Assembly: GCF_014633365.1 (NCBI RefSeq)
Contig: NC_068339.1
Coordinates: 26,793,316 to 26,857,315, forward strand
Direction of reading: 5' to 3'
Length of the DNA: 64,000 nucleotides
From: Diospyros lotus
Taxonomy: Eukaryota > Streptophyta > Magnoliopsida > Ericales > Ebenaceae
Shown: positions 44,380 to 54,812 of the stretch, piece after piece
Layout: every line of letters begins with the position of its first letter
Position numbering within the stretch: position 1 is the first letter of the stretch
The notes under the pieces: generated by a model
Seen by the model: only the letters and a program-made list of their open reading frames with translations
The model's database searches: none
What the model was told of the DNA's origin: nothing
Position numbers and translations under genes: made by a program

Positions 44380-46530
44380 CTAAACAATATAACAATAATA
44401 TTATTTAGCTAATAATCCTTAAGAAATAAAGTTGGCTATTCATAACAAAATTTAGCTTCTCATTATCAGAGTTGGACTTTAAACTTGTATGAACTTTTAG
44501 AAAACTAAACTTTAAAAGCAAGTAAACAAAAGTTTAGGCCAACTTATTACTTGAACAATTCAAAGCTTGTTGAATCAATTAAAAGCTTGTGTGTGTGTGT
44601 GAAAATTATAATGTAACTTTTTAAGCATGTAAAATTCAATCACTGTAAATTTGTTGAGGAGGTGGAGAGCTCTAAAATTGGAGCATGATTAGGCTTGGGA
44701 GAATAAAAAATCATTTGGGTGATTTCATGTCTCCTAATGGACTAATAGTAACACCCTTCCTGCCCCTATAATAATGCCTACTGATAAAGTAATTACTTAC
44801 ACTAATTAAAATTAAAAATGTGCTTTTTAATTAAAGCATCAATTTTACAACCCTAAAATATAACTAGGACTCCACATCCACAAATAAACCAACATTTTTT
44901 TTTGTTTTGGATAATAAGAGTGTTTTCCTAAAAATCTCAAATTTAAGAAGAAAGAGATTAATAATATTGACATTAATTGTTTAAGGATATTCTGGAATTC
45001 ATATACTAGTTGAACAATAATAAAAAATCATAAATTGACCTTCCCTAATATAACCTAATTGGTGAGTAACGGCGCTTGCTCATTTTACAAATAAATGTTT
45101 TTTTCAACATTCAAAATTATCCTTTCAAGTGACTATTTTTGTCTTACTAAAATGAAAAGCAAGGACGTCTGGGTCAATTAACACTCAATACTACCATACG
45201 TGTATCTTTTACATACTGTTATTTTACAAATAATAGTAAGACAAAAAATAATATTGACATACTGCTATCCTTTCAAGTGAAAGCAAGTGACTATTTTACA
45301 AATAATATTGACATTAATTGTCTTACTGTTTTTGTTATAAAGTGTTTTTGGAAAAGATTAGATGTCGGGGCTTGCTTTTTTCTTCTTTTGGTTTTATAAC
45401 AGTACGTTCCTCTGTTTTTTTAACATCAGAAGCTTGCTCTAAATAGTCAAATTAGGAAGGAAAGAAGCAGGATCGAGCATATGCAATCACTATAATATAT
45501 ATACATACACACATAATACAAGATTATATAGCTTTAGCGCCACACGATCAGTCGAATCGAAGTTTCAAAGTATCAAATAAATATATATACATACACACAT
45601 AATCCATAGACATACACACAGAATACATATATACATATATACACACATAATACATATACACACAGAATACATATACACACACAAAATATATATACACGCA
45701 GACTACATATACACACACACACAATATATATATATATACCTTCTTTGAGGCAGCGAAGGTGGAGGCAGATTTGGCAGCGGTGGCAACCGGAGGCAGAGGC
45801 AGCGACAGCGACAGCAGCTACGACAAGAGGCGCGGCGAATCGATCGACAGTGGGAGTACTTCACACAAAGAGAGAGAGAAAGAGAGGGGGGGAGAGATGG
45901 GAGTTAGGGATTTGATGATTTGGGGACAATTTGGGGAAGGAGGGGAAAGGGAGAGGGAGAGAAAAAGAAAGGGAGAGATATACACGACAGGAGTATTCCT
46001 GCCCACATTTTTTTCTTTTTTTTTCTTTTTAAAATATTTATTTGTTAAATAAAAATCAAATAATTTATAAAAATAATATTATTAATTATTTAATTGATAA
46101 AAATAAAATAATTTATAATTATGATAACTAATAAAATAATAATTTGAATTATTAATCTAAAATATGGTAATAAAATAATTTAAATTATTATATCAAATTA
46201 ATATTTATTTAAAAATATAATTATATTATAAATCTAATAATTATAATAAATTAATTAGTTTGATATATTGTATTATTATAATACTTATAATAAATTAATT
46301 ATTATAAGTAGTACTTAAATTTTAATAATTTTTTTTATTTTATAGTTAGAATTAAAAATTTTAGTCAATAACGACGAGAAAATGATTGATTAACGACAAC
46401 TTATTTTGCCTGTCATTAAAAGTTATCTTATAACGACGGGATTTATATTTAGTCGTTAATAGTACTACATTAACGACCAAAACTAATGTCGTCGCTAATT
46501 TTTGGTCGTTAATGCCTGTTTTTGTTGTAG
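44380..46530 (-). other. 5' non-coding region of the CACTA element
   Basis: AT-rich sequence with an (AT/ACAC) microsatellite at about 45580-45740, a GA-rich exon-like tract at about 45750-46000, then very AT-rich DNA to the subterminal repeats (46360-46530), where TAACGAC and GTCGTTA words recur in both orientations. A GA/CT-rich tract at the same relative distance occurs in the related element at 58101. Confidence 0.7.
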
Positions 46531-46554
46531 TGAATTAAGGGCTTTTGAAGTTAT

Positions 46555-48418
46555 TGATGTTCTACCCTTGTGTTTAGTTTTGATGATGAAAAATAATACC
46601 TTGTTTTATCCCTAAGTCATGAGTCAAGTCTATGGTTTTCAACAAAAATCAATTTCAAATGCTTTGTTAAAATGAAAACCAAAAAGATTTATCATTTTCT
46701 ATATTAGTTGGAGATTTGCAAAGTCAAGTATTTAGTCTTAAAAGAATCTCCTAAAATGATTTTCAAATTAGCTTTGAAGTCGTTGGTCAACATAGAGCTA
46801 AAATTGTTTTAAGGCAAAAGACCATCTTTAACATATATGTGTTTGATGAAAATCCAATCTTAAGTATGAAAAAAATCATTTATGTTAATCTCATACTTCA
46901 AAATAAGCTTTCATATTTTGAAACGTACATGAAAGGTTTTGGCTTAAAACTTAATCGTATGAAAAATCCTTTAGTTCATGCATCATATCTTGAAACTCAT
47001 TTTGATAATATTTCAATATTTTTTCTAAGTCTGGAAGACTAGCACCTTATAAGGAGACATATATGAAAATGTTTCCTTTTTAGAAAACTAACTCCCGATA
47101 ATTCAATAGCTAACATTCATTAGTGATAAAATGATTTTTAACGAATTTTTCAAGAAATAGAAAGTATATATCTTGGAGGTGGTAAAATTGCAAAATCCTA
47201 AGTTCCTACTAAAATCCAAATTCTACTTTTTTATTCTTATGGATTTTGATTTTTTAGATATTTTTATTGAATCCAAATGGGGGGTACTTTCTTATTTACA
47301 TTTATGTATTAAAGTAAATGGAAGGTAAAATCCATAAGAATAAAAAAATATGTGGTGACTTTTTGTATTAATCAAGTGTGCTTCTCATGTTATCTGTTAA
47401 GTTTCCAGATTTTCCAAGAAGATAGTCGACTATGTTGTTTAGTGCTGTCGACTATGTATAAAGATAGTCGACTATGCTGATTTGATCTGTCGACTATTTT
47501 TATATCTGTCGACTATCAAGTAAGGATAGTCGACTATGGCTTTTCATCTGTCGACTATTTTTGTTCATAAAATTCAAAATTTTCTTCACATTTTTGCAAT
47601 AGTCGACTATGCATATGTATCTGTCGACTATGAGATTTTTGTGTTATAAGATAGTCGACTATGCGTTTTTGTCTGTCGACTATGTTTTGTTTTATTTGTA
47701 AAAATAGTCAACTATGCATTTTCTTCTGTCGACTATATCTTTTACAGAAAGCTTCCAACGGCTAGTTTTTCAACTCCAACGATCACAAACGGCTACATTT
47801 CTCTTCAATCTCTTGGGAAGCTTATAAATACAAGTCATGGATGATCAAGAGAAAGCTAATGGATGGGAACGAGTTGATCTAAAGAGTTCAAATCATTTTT
47901 ACTCGAGCTTATAATATTTGTGCCTTCACTGTTGTATTTTCTCTCCAAGGCTTTGTTGTTCTATCATTGTAAATTTATTATTAAGCCTTGTTTTCATTGT
48001 GAGAGAACTTGTAACTAAGAGTGTTAACTCTTAGCTTATCTCTTTCATTTGTATTTCTTGTTATTTTCCTAGCTTGTGTAGCTAGAGGGCCCATTTGAGT
48101 GGGAGGTTGTATTTCCTAGTCTCGGACTAGAGGACCTACTCGGATTGAGTAGGGGGTTGATAGTGGATGGTTTGAAAAATCCTTAGTGAGGAGCTAAGGT
48201 AGTGGATTAGGTTTCGGTTAAGCCGAACCACTATAAATCTTTGTGTTCTCTCTTGCTTATGTTTTTTGATTTGTTTATCATTGCTAGCTTTTCATTATCC
48301 TCACTTGCATTGAATTTTTATTTTCAATCAAAAGGATTTCAAAGTTTTAAATCAAGTTTTTAAAATAACCAATTCACCCCCCCTTTTGGTGTGTGCCATA
48401 GCACTTCCTGATCTAACA
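46555..48418 (+). mobile_element. Solo copia (SIRE-like) LTR, 1864 bp, with GTTAT target duplication
   Basis: Starts TGATGTTCTACCC and ends TGATCTAACA; flanked by perfect GTTAT duplicates (46550-46554; 48419-48423). It has a palindrome cluster (47422-47745), TATA box TATAAATA at 47823-47830, the GTAGTGG/CCACTAT inverted pair at 48199-48205 and 48228-48234, and AATTCACCCCCCC near the end. No primer site or interior follows. Confidence 0.93.
47422..47745. repeat. Alternating ATAGTCGACTAT and CTGTCGACTAT palindrome cluster
   Basis: About twelve copies in 320 bases. ATAGTCGACTAT, for example 47422-47433, is a perfect 12-base palindrome; it alternates with CTGTCGACTAT. The cluster ends about 80 bases before the TATA box, so it is in the U3 promoter region of this LTR. 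Confidence 0.92.
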
Positions 48419-48423
48419 GTTAT

Positions 48424-49668
48424 AATTGATATCTTCATTGTTGGACAAATTTGCCTCATTATTTGAGAATATATGGCTGCATTCTATACCATTTGGAGAT
48501 TTAAATTCAAATTTCAAATCAGTTATTCTTATTATGGAAGCTAAGGGGTCAATTGCTCAATCAAAGGTGTTTGAATATCAACTAGAAGTCAGAATTGATC
48601 ATTTCTGATTTATGGACGATTTTACAAGAATTATGAAGGATTTTGATGATATTTTAATCCTTAAAATCCGCCATGCATTACTAGAGTTGATTTGCTCATT
48701 CAAGGATGATTGGAGATCAACAAAAGTCAAAGGTCTTGAAGATCAATCAAGTTAGATGATTATGGAAGATAAATCAAGAATTCAATATGAAGAGCTGAGA
48801 TTGGCTTGAAGACTTGCCACATTGAGGGCTGAGATTGATCAAGGAAAGCCTACTCTAACACTATATAAAAGGATCTCTTAAAGGCTTTGGAACAACTTTT
48901 GGAAGCCCTATTATTTCCTACATGATTGGCCAGGATTTTCATTCTCTCTGAATCTTTCTCTTCCTCTGTCTTCTTGAGAGAAAACTAAGAGAGTTCTCTA
49001 CACTTCATTGTATTATTTTTTAAAGAACCCTATTTCTCAATCACTACTATTCTTGTATCTTGTAAAGAGCGTACAAAATCCAAACTAGTGAGTGTGAGAC
49101 TCCAAAAGTAGTTTGGTGGTGGTGAAGCTAAGTGAAGGCTTCGGCGGTTGTAACAAAAGTTTCACATAATGGATTTGGTTGAAAATCCTAAGGAAGGAAA
49201 TCCTTAGGTAGTGGATGTAAGCCATAAGGGCCGAACCACTATACATTGTTGTGTTCTTTTTCTCTTCACTTTTACTTATTCTTGCTTGATTATACTTGTT
49301 TGTTTTTTGGTCTTATGCTATCTAAAGTGGCCAAATCCTAAGGCCTACATTCTTGTTGGTTATGTTGATCATTCTTTGTACTCATTCAATATTCCATTTG
49401 GTTTATTTAAAGACTTGTTATTGTGTGCATTCAAATAACTTGTTTTCACCAAGTTGTAATTTGAAGAGTATATTGGACCAAAGCACATACTAGCACAGCC
49501 GGCGGATATCATATTATCCATCTAGTATTTAAATGCTCCTATACTCTCAACTACAATTTTGGTTTGTATTAAATTTGTTTTCTCATATATATACGTGCAT
49601 AAGTTTTGCATTAGAGTTTTTAAAAGGTGTCAATTCACCCCCCCTCTTGACTAGGTTAGAACTCAACA
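48424..49668 (+). mobile_element. Copia (SIRE-like) LTR, 5' end uncertain
   Basis: Shares the LTR module order of the preceding element: TATATAAAA at 48862-48870, GTAGTGG (49208-49214) with CCACTAT (49236-49242), CAATTCACCCCCCCTCTTG, and a terminal ACTCAACA at 49668. The left boundary is hidden because the solo LTR and probably the CACTA element inserted into it. It abuts a reverse-strand copia gag on the right, with no primer site of its own. Confidence 0.75.
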
Positions 49669-50390
49669 GATTCTTCATCATCATCTTCTTCACTAGATTC
49701 TGATTCTTCGTTTGCTTTTAACACTAACGTTTTCTTTCCTTTAGGATTTTCTTGGTTTGATTTATTTAATATCAACTCATGAGTTAGAATAGTACCTATT
49801 AATTCTTCCATTTTTAGCACTTTCAGATTTTTAGCTTGTGAAATTGTAGTCACCAAGGACTGCCATTCTGGAGTTAAAGATCTAAGAATCTTTTTAACTT
49901 GATCTTCCTCAGACACTGTTTTTCCTAACATCTTGAGATTATTTATTATCTTTTGAAACCTACGATTCATGTCACTTATGTTTTCATTTTGAAGCAATTT
50001 AAATTCTTCATATTGAGTCATCAATAGATTGATCTTAGTATCTTTGACTTGATCAGTTCCTTCATACACTACTTCTAGTTTTTTCCATATCTCATTAGAT
50101 GTAGAGCACGCAGACAACTTTTCATACTCACTAGGAAGTATTGAGCAAAAGATTATATATTTGGCTTTATGATCCATTTGATGTTTTCTAATATCTTCTT
50201 CATTCCAATCCTTTTCTTCAGACCCAACTGTAACAAAACCATCTCTAACAATCTTCCACAATTGATAATCTATAGAAAATAGATATGATTCCATTCTCAT
50301 CTTCCAATATGCATAATTCGAACCATCAAAAAATGGTGGTCTAGCAGGTGAGGGGCCTTCAGGTATGGATTGACTAGTGAATGAGGCCAT
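49669..50390 (-). pseudogene. Copia gag (UBN2 family), open reading frame, reverse strand
   Basis: A 244-codon frame, of which about 240 belong to gag. It starts MASFTSQSIPEGPSPARPPF and continues FDGSNYAYWKMRMESYL, IWKKLEVVYEGTDQVKDTK and FQKIINNLKMLGK, then SLTPEWQSLVTTIS and an acidic serine-rich tail. This is the UBN2/DUF4219 gag of SIRE-like copia elements and has no stop in this stretch. The last codons come from the adjoining LTR (after 49669), so the zinc knuckle and pol are missing. The 5' LTR lies to the right (50462-51457), with a primer site between. Confidence 0.9.
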
Positions 50391-50447
50391 TTCGATCTCT
50401 TCTAAGTTGATTTATATATATTATGTGATCAACTACCTAAGACGCCT

Positions 50448-50460
50448 GCTCTGATACTAA
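50448..50460 (-). other. Primer-binding site of the reverse copia element
   Basis: GCTCTGATACTAA on the plus strand is TTAGTATCAGAGC on the minus strand, close to the initiator-Met complement TGGTATCAGAGC. It is adjacent to the LTR boundary at 50462. Confidence 0.82.
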
Positions 50461-50461
50461 T

Positions 50462-51457
50462 TGTTGGTCCCTTAGGGTATGGCCACTCAAGAGGGGGGTG
50501 AATTGAGTGCTCTTAAAAATCTATTTATTTAATTCCAAATTACAATTATGATTAATGAATTCAGAATATCAAATCCACTGCAATAATAAATAGAATAAAA
50601 AATGGACAATGGAGAGCACGACGATATATAGTGGTTCGGTGTCGATACACACACCTACTCCACTCTCCCAAGGTCTTAACCACCCCTGGGGTTCCACTAA
50701 CTCAAACACCAAGGTTTCCACACTAGTTCACCTTGGAAACTAAAGCTACATACACACCTAGATTCAAAATGGTTCTAGGTAACCACAACCATCCACGAGA
50801 ATGTTTAAGAGTTACAAAGATTTCAACTTATCCACACTTGGACTAAATATGAAACAATGAAAGCGCAATAATTGAAAGCAGTAAACAAAATAGATATACC
50901 CTCGATTTGATGACCGAAAGATGACAAGAAAACAATCACTGTTTTAACGGCTTGCTGAAAGAAGATTAGTGCGCTCGGAAGCCATTCGGTATTTTGGATT
51001 TTGTGGGAACATGTTGAGTAGACTTTCGTATGCTGTGATTTCTCAAGAATGCATTAGGGTTCTTCTGGTTGAGGAGAGAAGGCTTATATATGAAAACGAT
51101 GACCTATAAGAGAGAACATACCAAAAGAACATCCATAAAATCCATCGAGTCGACTTGGCAAAACCTCGAGTCAACTCGGTTTGAATTCGAGTCGACTTGG
51201 CTACACATTGAGTCAACTCAGCTGGAGCTCGAGTCGACTCGGCTGACCAAGCATCAAACCTACGAAAATCAATCTTCTCGGCCGAGTCGACTTGGGAGTC
51301 GACTCAATCAAAGCAAAAAGCTATTTTATGCTTTAAAACATGGGAAAATATATTAATACTTCTCAAGGAATCTTTGAATAATATTCTAAAGCCATGATAA
51401 CATTTAAAAGACATTTTGGAAACTCAAAATATTTTATACGATAATTTAGGGGCAACA
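50462..51457 (-). mobile_element. 5' LTR of the reverse copia element
   Basis: Plus-strand ends TGTTGGTCCC and GGGGCAACA. It contains the minus-strand versions of the SIRE modules: AAGAGGGGGGTGAATTG near the inner end and ATAGTGGTTCGG at about 50626. A minus-strand TATATAAG lies at about 51083-51090. A GAGTCGACTC palindrome cluster lies upstream of that TATA box at 51146-51310. Confidence 0.9.
51146..51310. repeat. GAGTCGACTC palindrome cluster in the copia LTR
   Basis: About eight copies in 165 bases. A perfect ten-base palindrome is at 51231-51240; variants CGAGTCGACTTGG and CGAGTCAACTCGG show C-to-T or G-to-A changes at the central CG. In the direction of the LTR the cluster lies about 55-230 bases upstream of the TATA box. 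Confidence 0.9.
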
Positions 51458-54400
51458 TTTTATATGATGGATGGAAGTTTTTGATAATCATCAAAATTTA
51501 ACAAAAATACGAAGTTGGCTCAACAACGTTGTTAAAGATAAACAATCAAAGAAGACAGTGGCTAATATTCACATGACTAAAAATAAAATGTTTCCACTTG
51601 AAGTCTCAAACGTTGAAAATTTGGTCTTAATTACTAGTGAAAAGGATGAGTCTAAAGTGTGGCATATGTAGTATGGACATCTCAATGTCAAAGGATTGAG
51701 GTTGCTAAATGAAAAAGTTATGGTTCTTGGATTGCCAAAACTTGATTCTTTCGATTTATGTGAAGGGTGTGTATATGGGAAACAAGCAAGGAAGTCATTT
51801 CCAGTGCTTGGAAGGCTTCTAATTGCCTTGATTTAATTCATGTTGATTTATGTGGGCCTATGAACATCGAATCCTTTGGAGGGTCTCGTTATTTTTTTCT
51901 CTTAACTGATGATTTTAGTTGCATGAGCTATGTGTATTTTTTGAAAAAAACAAGTGATAAACTTTTGAGAATTTCAGGAAATTCAAGACCCTTGTTGAGA
52001 AGCAAAGTGAGTCTTGCATAAAATCTCTTCGTACGGACAGAGGTGGTGAATTCTTGTCTAGTGAATTTAACCACTTTTGTGAAGAAAATGACATTCGCAA
52101 GGAGTTGACAACACCTTACACACTAGCACAGAACGGGGAAACTGAGCACAAGGACCGTACTGTTGTTGAAATGGAAAGAAGCTTGCTAAAAATGAAGGGA
52201 CTTGCAAATGAGTATTGGGTGGAAGCAACTGCTAATGTAGTATATCTACTAAATATTTCACCAGCAAAGCCAGTCCTAAATTAAATACCATTTGAAGCTT
52301 GTAGAGGTACAAAGCCAGTCCTAAATTAAACACCATTTGAAGCTTGGAGAGGTACAAAGCCTCGGCAAGCCACCTACGGGTTTTTGGATGGCCTATGCTT
52401 TGGGTACCTTGGTGAAGAGACCTTAACTTTGTAAAGAGCATCATCTTAAGAACCGTGTTGAACCACCGACCTGGAGGTAGCTCCTTTTCCTTATGCCTTA
52501 GGAAGGATAGATACGCTAGATTGAGATTTGTAGGGTGGCAAGGACTTCGACTGCCTTGAATCAACTGTACTATTGTTGAAATGGCAAGAAGCTTGCTAAA
52601 AGTGAAGGGACTTCCAAATGAGTATTGGGTGGAAGCAATTGCTATTGTAGTATATCTACTGAATATTTCACCAACAAAAACAGTCCTAAATTAAACACCA
52701 TTTGAAACTTAGAGAGGTAGACTTCGGTAAGCCACCTAAGGATTTTTGGATCCATTGCCTTTGCTTTGGTAAATTCACAAACTCATTTGAAACTTGATGA
52801 TAAATCTGAAAAAAATGTATTTTCATTGGTTATTCTCCTCATTCCAAGGCATACAGGCTATATAACCCACGTAGTGGCAAGATAATTACTAGGAGAAATC
52901 TGTTCAATGAAGAAGCAAGTTGGAATTAGAGTAGCAGCAGTGATGTAGTGATGCACCTCAGACTAAGGCTTCCATAAATGACGTAGCAAATCCTACACCA
53001 ACGAATTCAACAATTTCCTCTCCTTCTACCTCAAATAGTAGTTGCTCTACAAGTTTGCCAAGTTCCACTACTACAAGTTCAAGTAATAGTTCGGATGAAA
53101 CACCTCCAGAAAATTTATATCCTTAAAAAAGATGTATGAATCTGGTGCATTTTCCTTATTTGTTTTAGATCCTACAACCTATAAAGAAGCAGCAGGAAAG
53201 GAAGAGTGGCAAGATGCAACGAAGGAGGAACTCATAGCAATTCAAAGAAATGGAACTTGGGAGCTAATGGACCTTCCTAATGGTAAAAATGTTATTGGCT
53301 TGAAGTGGGTGTAAAAACATAATCACCAAGTAGATGGAAGCATACAGAAGCACAAGGCTTGGCTAGTGGCAAAGGGGTACTCATAGCAACAAGGCATAGA
53401 TTTGGAAGAAAAATTCTCTCCCATTGCTCATTTTGAAAAAGTGAGAACTTTTTTGGCCTTAGCTACACAATTACAATGGTCTTTTTATCAATTTGATGTG
53501 AAGTATGTTTTTTTGAATGGTGAGTTAAAGGAAGAAGTTTATGTCACTTAGCCTAAAGGATTCATAGTTAAAGGTGAAGAAGAGAAGGTGTACAAATTGC
53601 GAACGACAATCTATGGATTAAAACAAACTCCTCGCGCATGGTACAACAAAATTATTCATATTTCTAGTAAAATGGGTTTAAAAGAAGTGAAAATAAGCCT
53701 ACTTACTTGAAAAAGCAAGGTAACAATGATCTACTTGTAGTATGCCTTTACATTGATGATATAATTTATATGGGCTCTTGTCACTCTATTGTAGTTGAAT
53801 TCAAATCTAGTATAATGGGAAGATTTGAAATGTTAGATTTAGGCTTGTTGCCTTATTTTCTTGGACTTGAGGTAAAGTAAGGAGAAGGTGGAGTGTTTAT
53901 TTCACAAAGAAAATATGAAACAGACCTTCTCAAAAGATTTAACATGCTAAACTACAAGATTGCAGCTATACCCATGAATGTGAATGAGCTTGAAAATGGT
54001 ACTAAAAAAGAAGATGCAACAAATTTCAGAAGTTTAGTTGGATGATTAATCTATTTGGTTCATACTAGGCCAAATATTTCATTCTCTATTGGTATAGTTT
54101 CAAGATTTATGAATAGTGCTACAAAGCATCATTATGGAGCTACTTAAAGGATTTTGTGTTATGTTGCTGGAACCTTGGATTATGGAATTTGGTACACACA
54201 AGTTTTAGAATTCAAGTTGGTTAGATTTAATTACTGATAGTGATTAGGCAGGGTCCTTGGATGATCAAATGAGCACTTCAGGGTGTGTTTTTGATTTTGG
54301 GTTAGGAGTTGTCACATGGAGTTCTAAGAAGCAAGCTACAACAGCATTGTCTTCTTCTAAGGTAGAGTATGTTGCTGCTACATCTTCCTCATGTCAAGCC

Positions 54401-54600
54401 ATATGGAAAAGGAGAATTCTTGATGATCTTTATCAAGAACAAGAAGAGGCAAATGAATTTTTTTGTGACAATAACGCCACAATATCAATGACCAAGAAGC
54501 CTGCATTCCAAGGACAAATGAAACACATAGACATTCGCTTATATTTCATTCATGAATTGGTTGAAAAATGAGTAATTGTTCTGAAGTTTTGTAACACAAA
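51458..54600 (+). pseudogene. Copia pol relic: integrase, RT, RNase H, heavily mutated
   Basis: From 51480 the protease end and pre-integrase region are visible (VWHM, a stop, YGHLN; CEGCVYGKQARKSF). Integrase core follows with LIHVDLCGPM, FSCMSYVYFLKK, FNHFCEENDI, YTLAQNGETEHKDRT and EYWVEA. RT follows (EEWQDATKEELIAIQRNGTW at about 53200; GLKQTPRAWYN; LYIDDI near 53750). RNase H is the best-preserved part (54257-54571: MSTSGCVFDFG, TTALSSSKVEYVAATSS, KHIDIRLYFIHELVEK). Many stops and frameshifts occur throughout. Lineage within copia is uncertain. Its 5' part is cut by the LTR ending at 51457. Confidence 0.88.
52150..52760. repeat. Segmental duplication inside the copia integrase region
   Basis: A stretch of about 150 bases starting TTGTTGAAATGG occurs at about 52163 and again at about 52573. 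Each copy runs through GAGTATTGGGTGGAAGC, CTAAATTAAA.ACCATTTGAA and GTAAGCC/GCAAGCCACCTA. Between them, about 52396-52561 is unrelated sequence. In the first copy an extra ~47-bp tandem duplicate (CAGTCCTAAATTAAA..AGGTACAAAGC) is present. Confidence 0.8.
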
Positions 54601-54689
54601 TGAACAGATGAAAAATATAGCACACATTAAAATCCCCTCATCTCATTTTTCTATTAAGACTATTGTATTCACTGTAAAGGTTTATTTAA

Positions 54690-54812
54690 GACTTGTTCTA
54701 GATAGATTTGAGAGAGAGAGAGTTGAGGGATTTGCTCTCTTGTATTATATCTTTCCTAGCAGTTTGCTAGAGGGCCTACTAGGTTATAAATAAGAGGTCG
54801 TATATTCCTAAC
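54690..54812 (+). mobile_element. Fragment of a SIRE-like LTR
   Basis: TTGCTAGAGGGCCTACTAGG and GAGGTCGTATATTCCTA correspond to TAGCTAGAGGGCCCATTTGA and GGGAGGTTGTATTTCCTAG at about 48080-48118 of the solo copia LTR. Only about 120 bases remain before the Tat-type LTR starts at 54813. Confidence 0.5.

Larger units (their letters stand above)
41925..46532 (-). mobile_element. CACTA transposon, autonomous-type relic, 3' half missing
   Basis: The 5' end on the minus strand is at 46532 (plus strand ...TTTGTTGTAGTG), giving CACTACAACAAAAACAGG and subterminal TTAACGACC / GGTCGTTAA words. The transposase reads leftward from 44343 to 41925, where it is cut in mid-domain and joined to gypsy pol with no inverted terminal repeat. 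The left half of the element, including its second terminal repeat, is therefore absent. The element at 58101 shares the same terminus and subterminal pattern, so both belong to one family. Confidence 0.9.

Noticed and set aside
46558..48418. LTR start at TGTTCTACC (46558)
   Set aside because: Moving the start three bases left to TGATGTTC gives a perfect GTTAT duplication on both sides, so 46555 is preferred.
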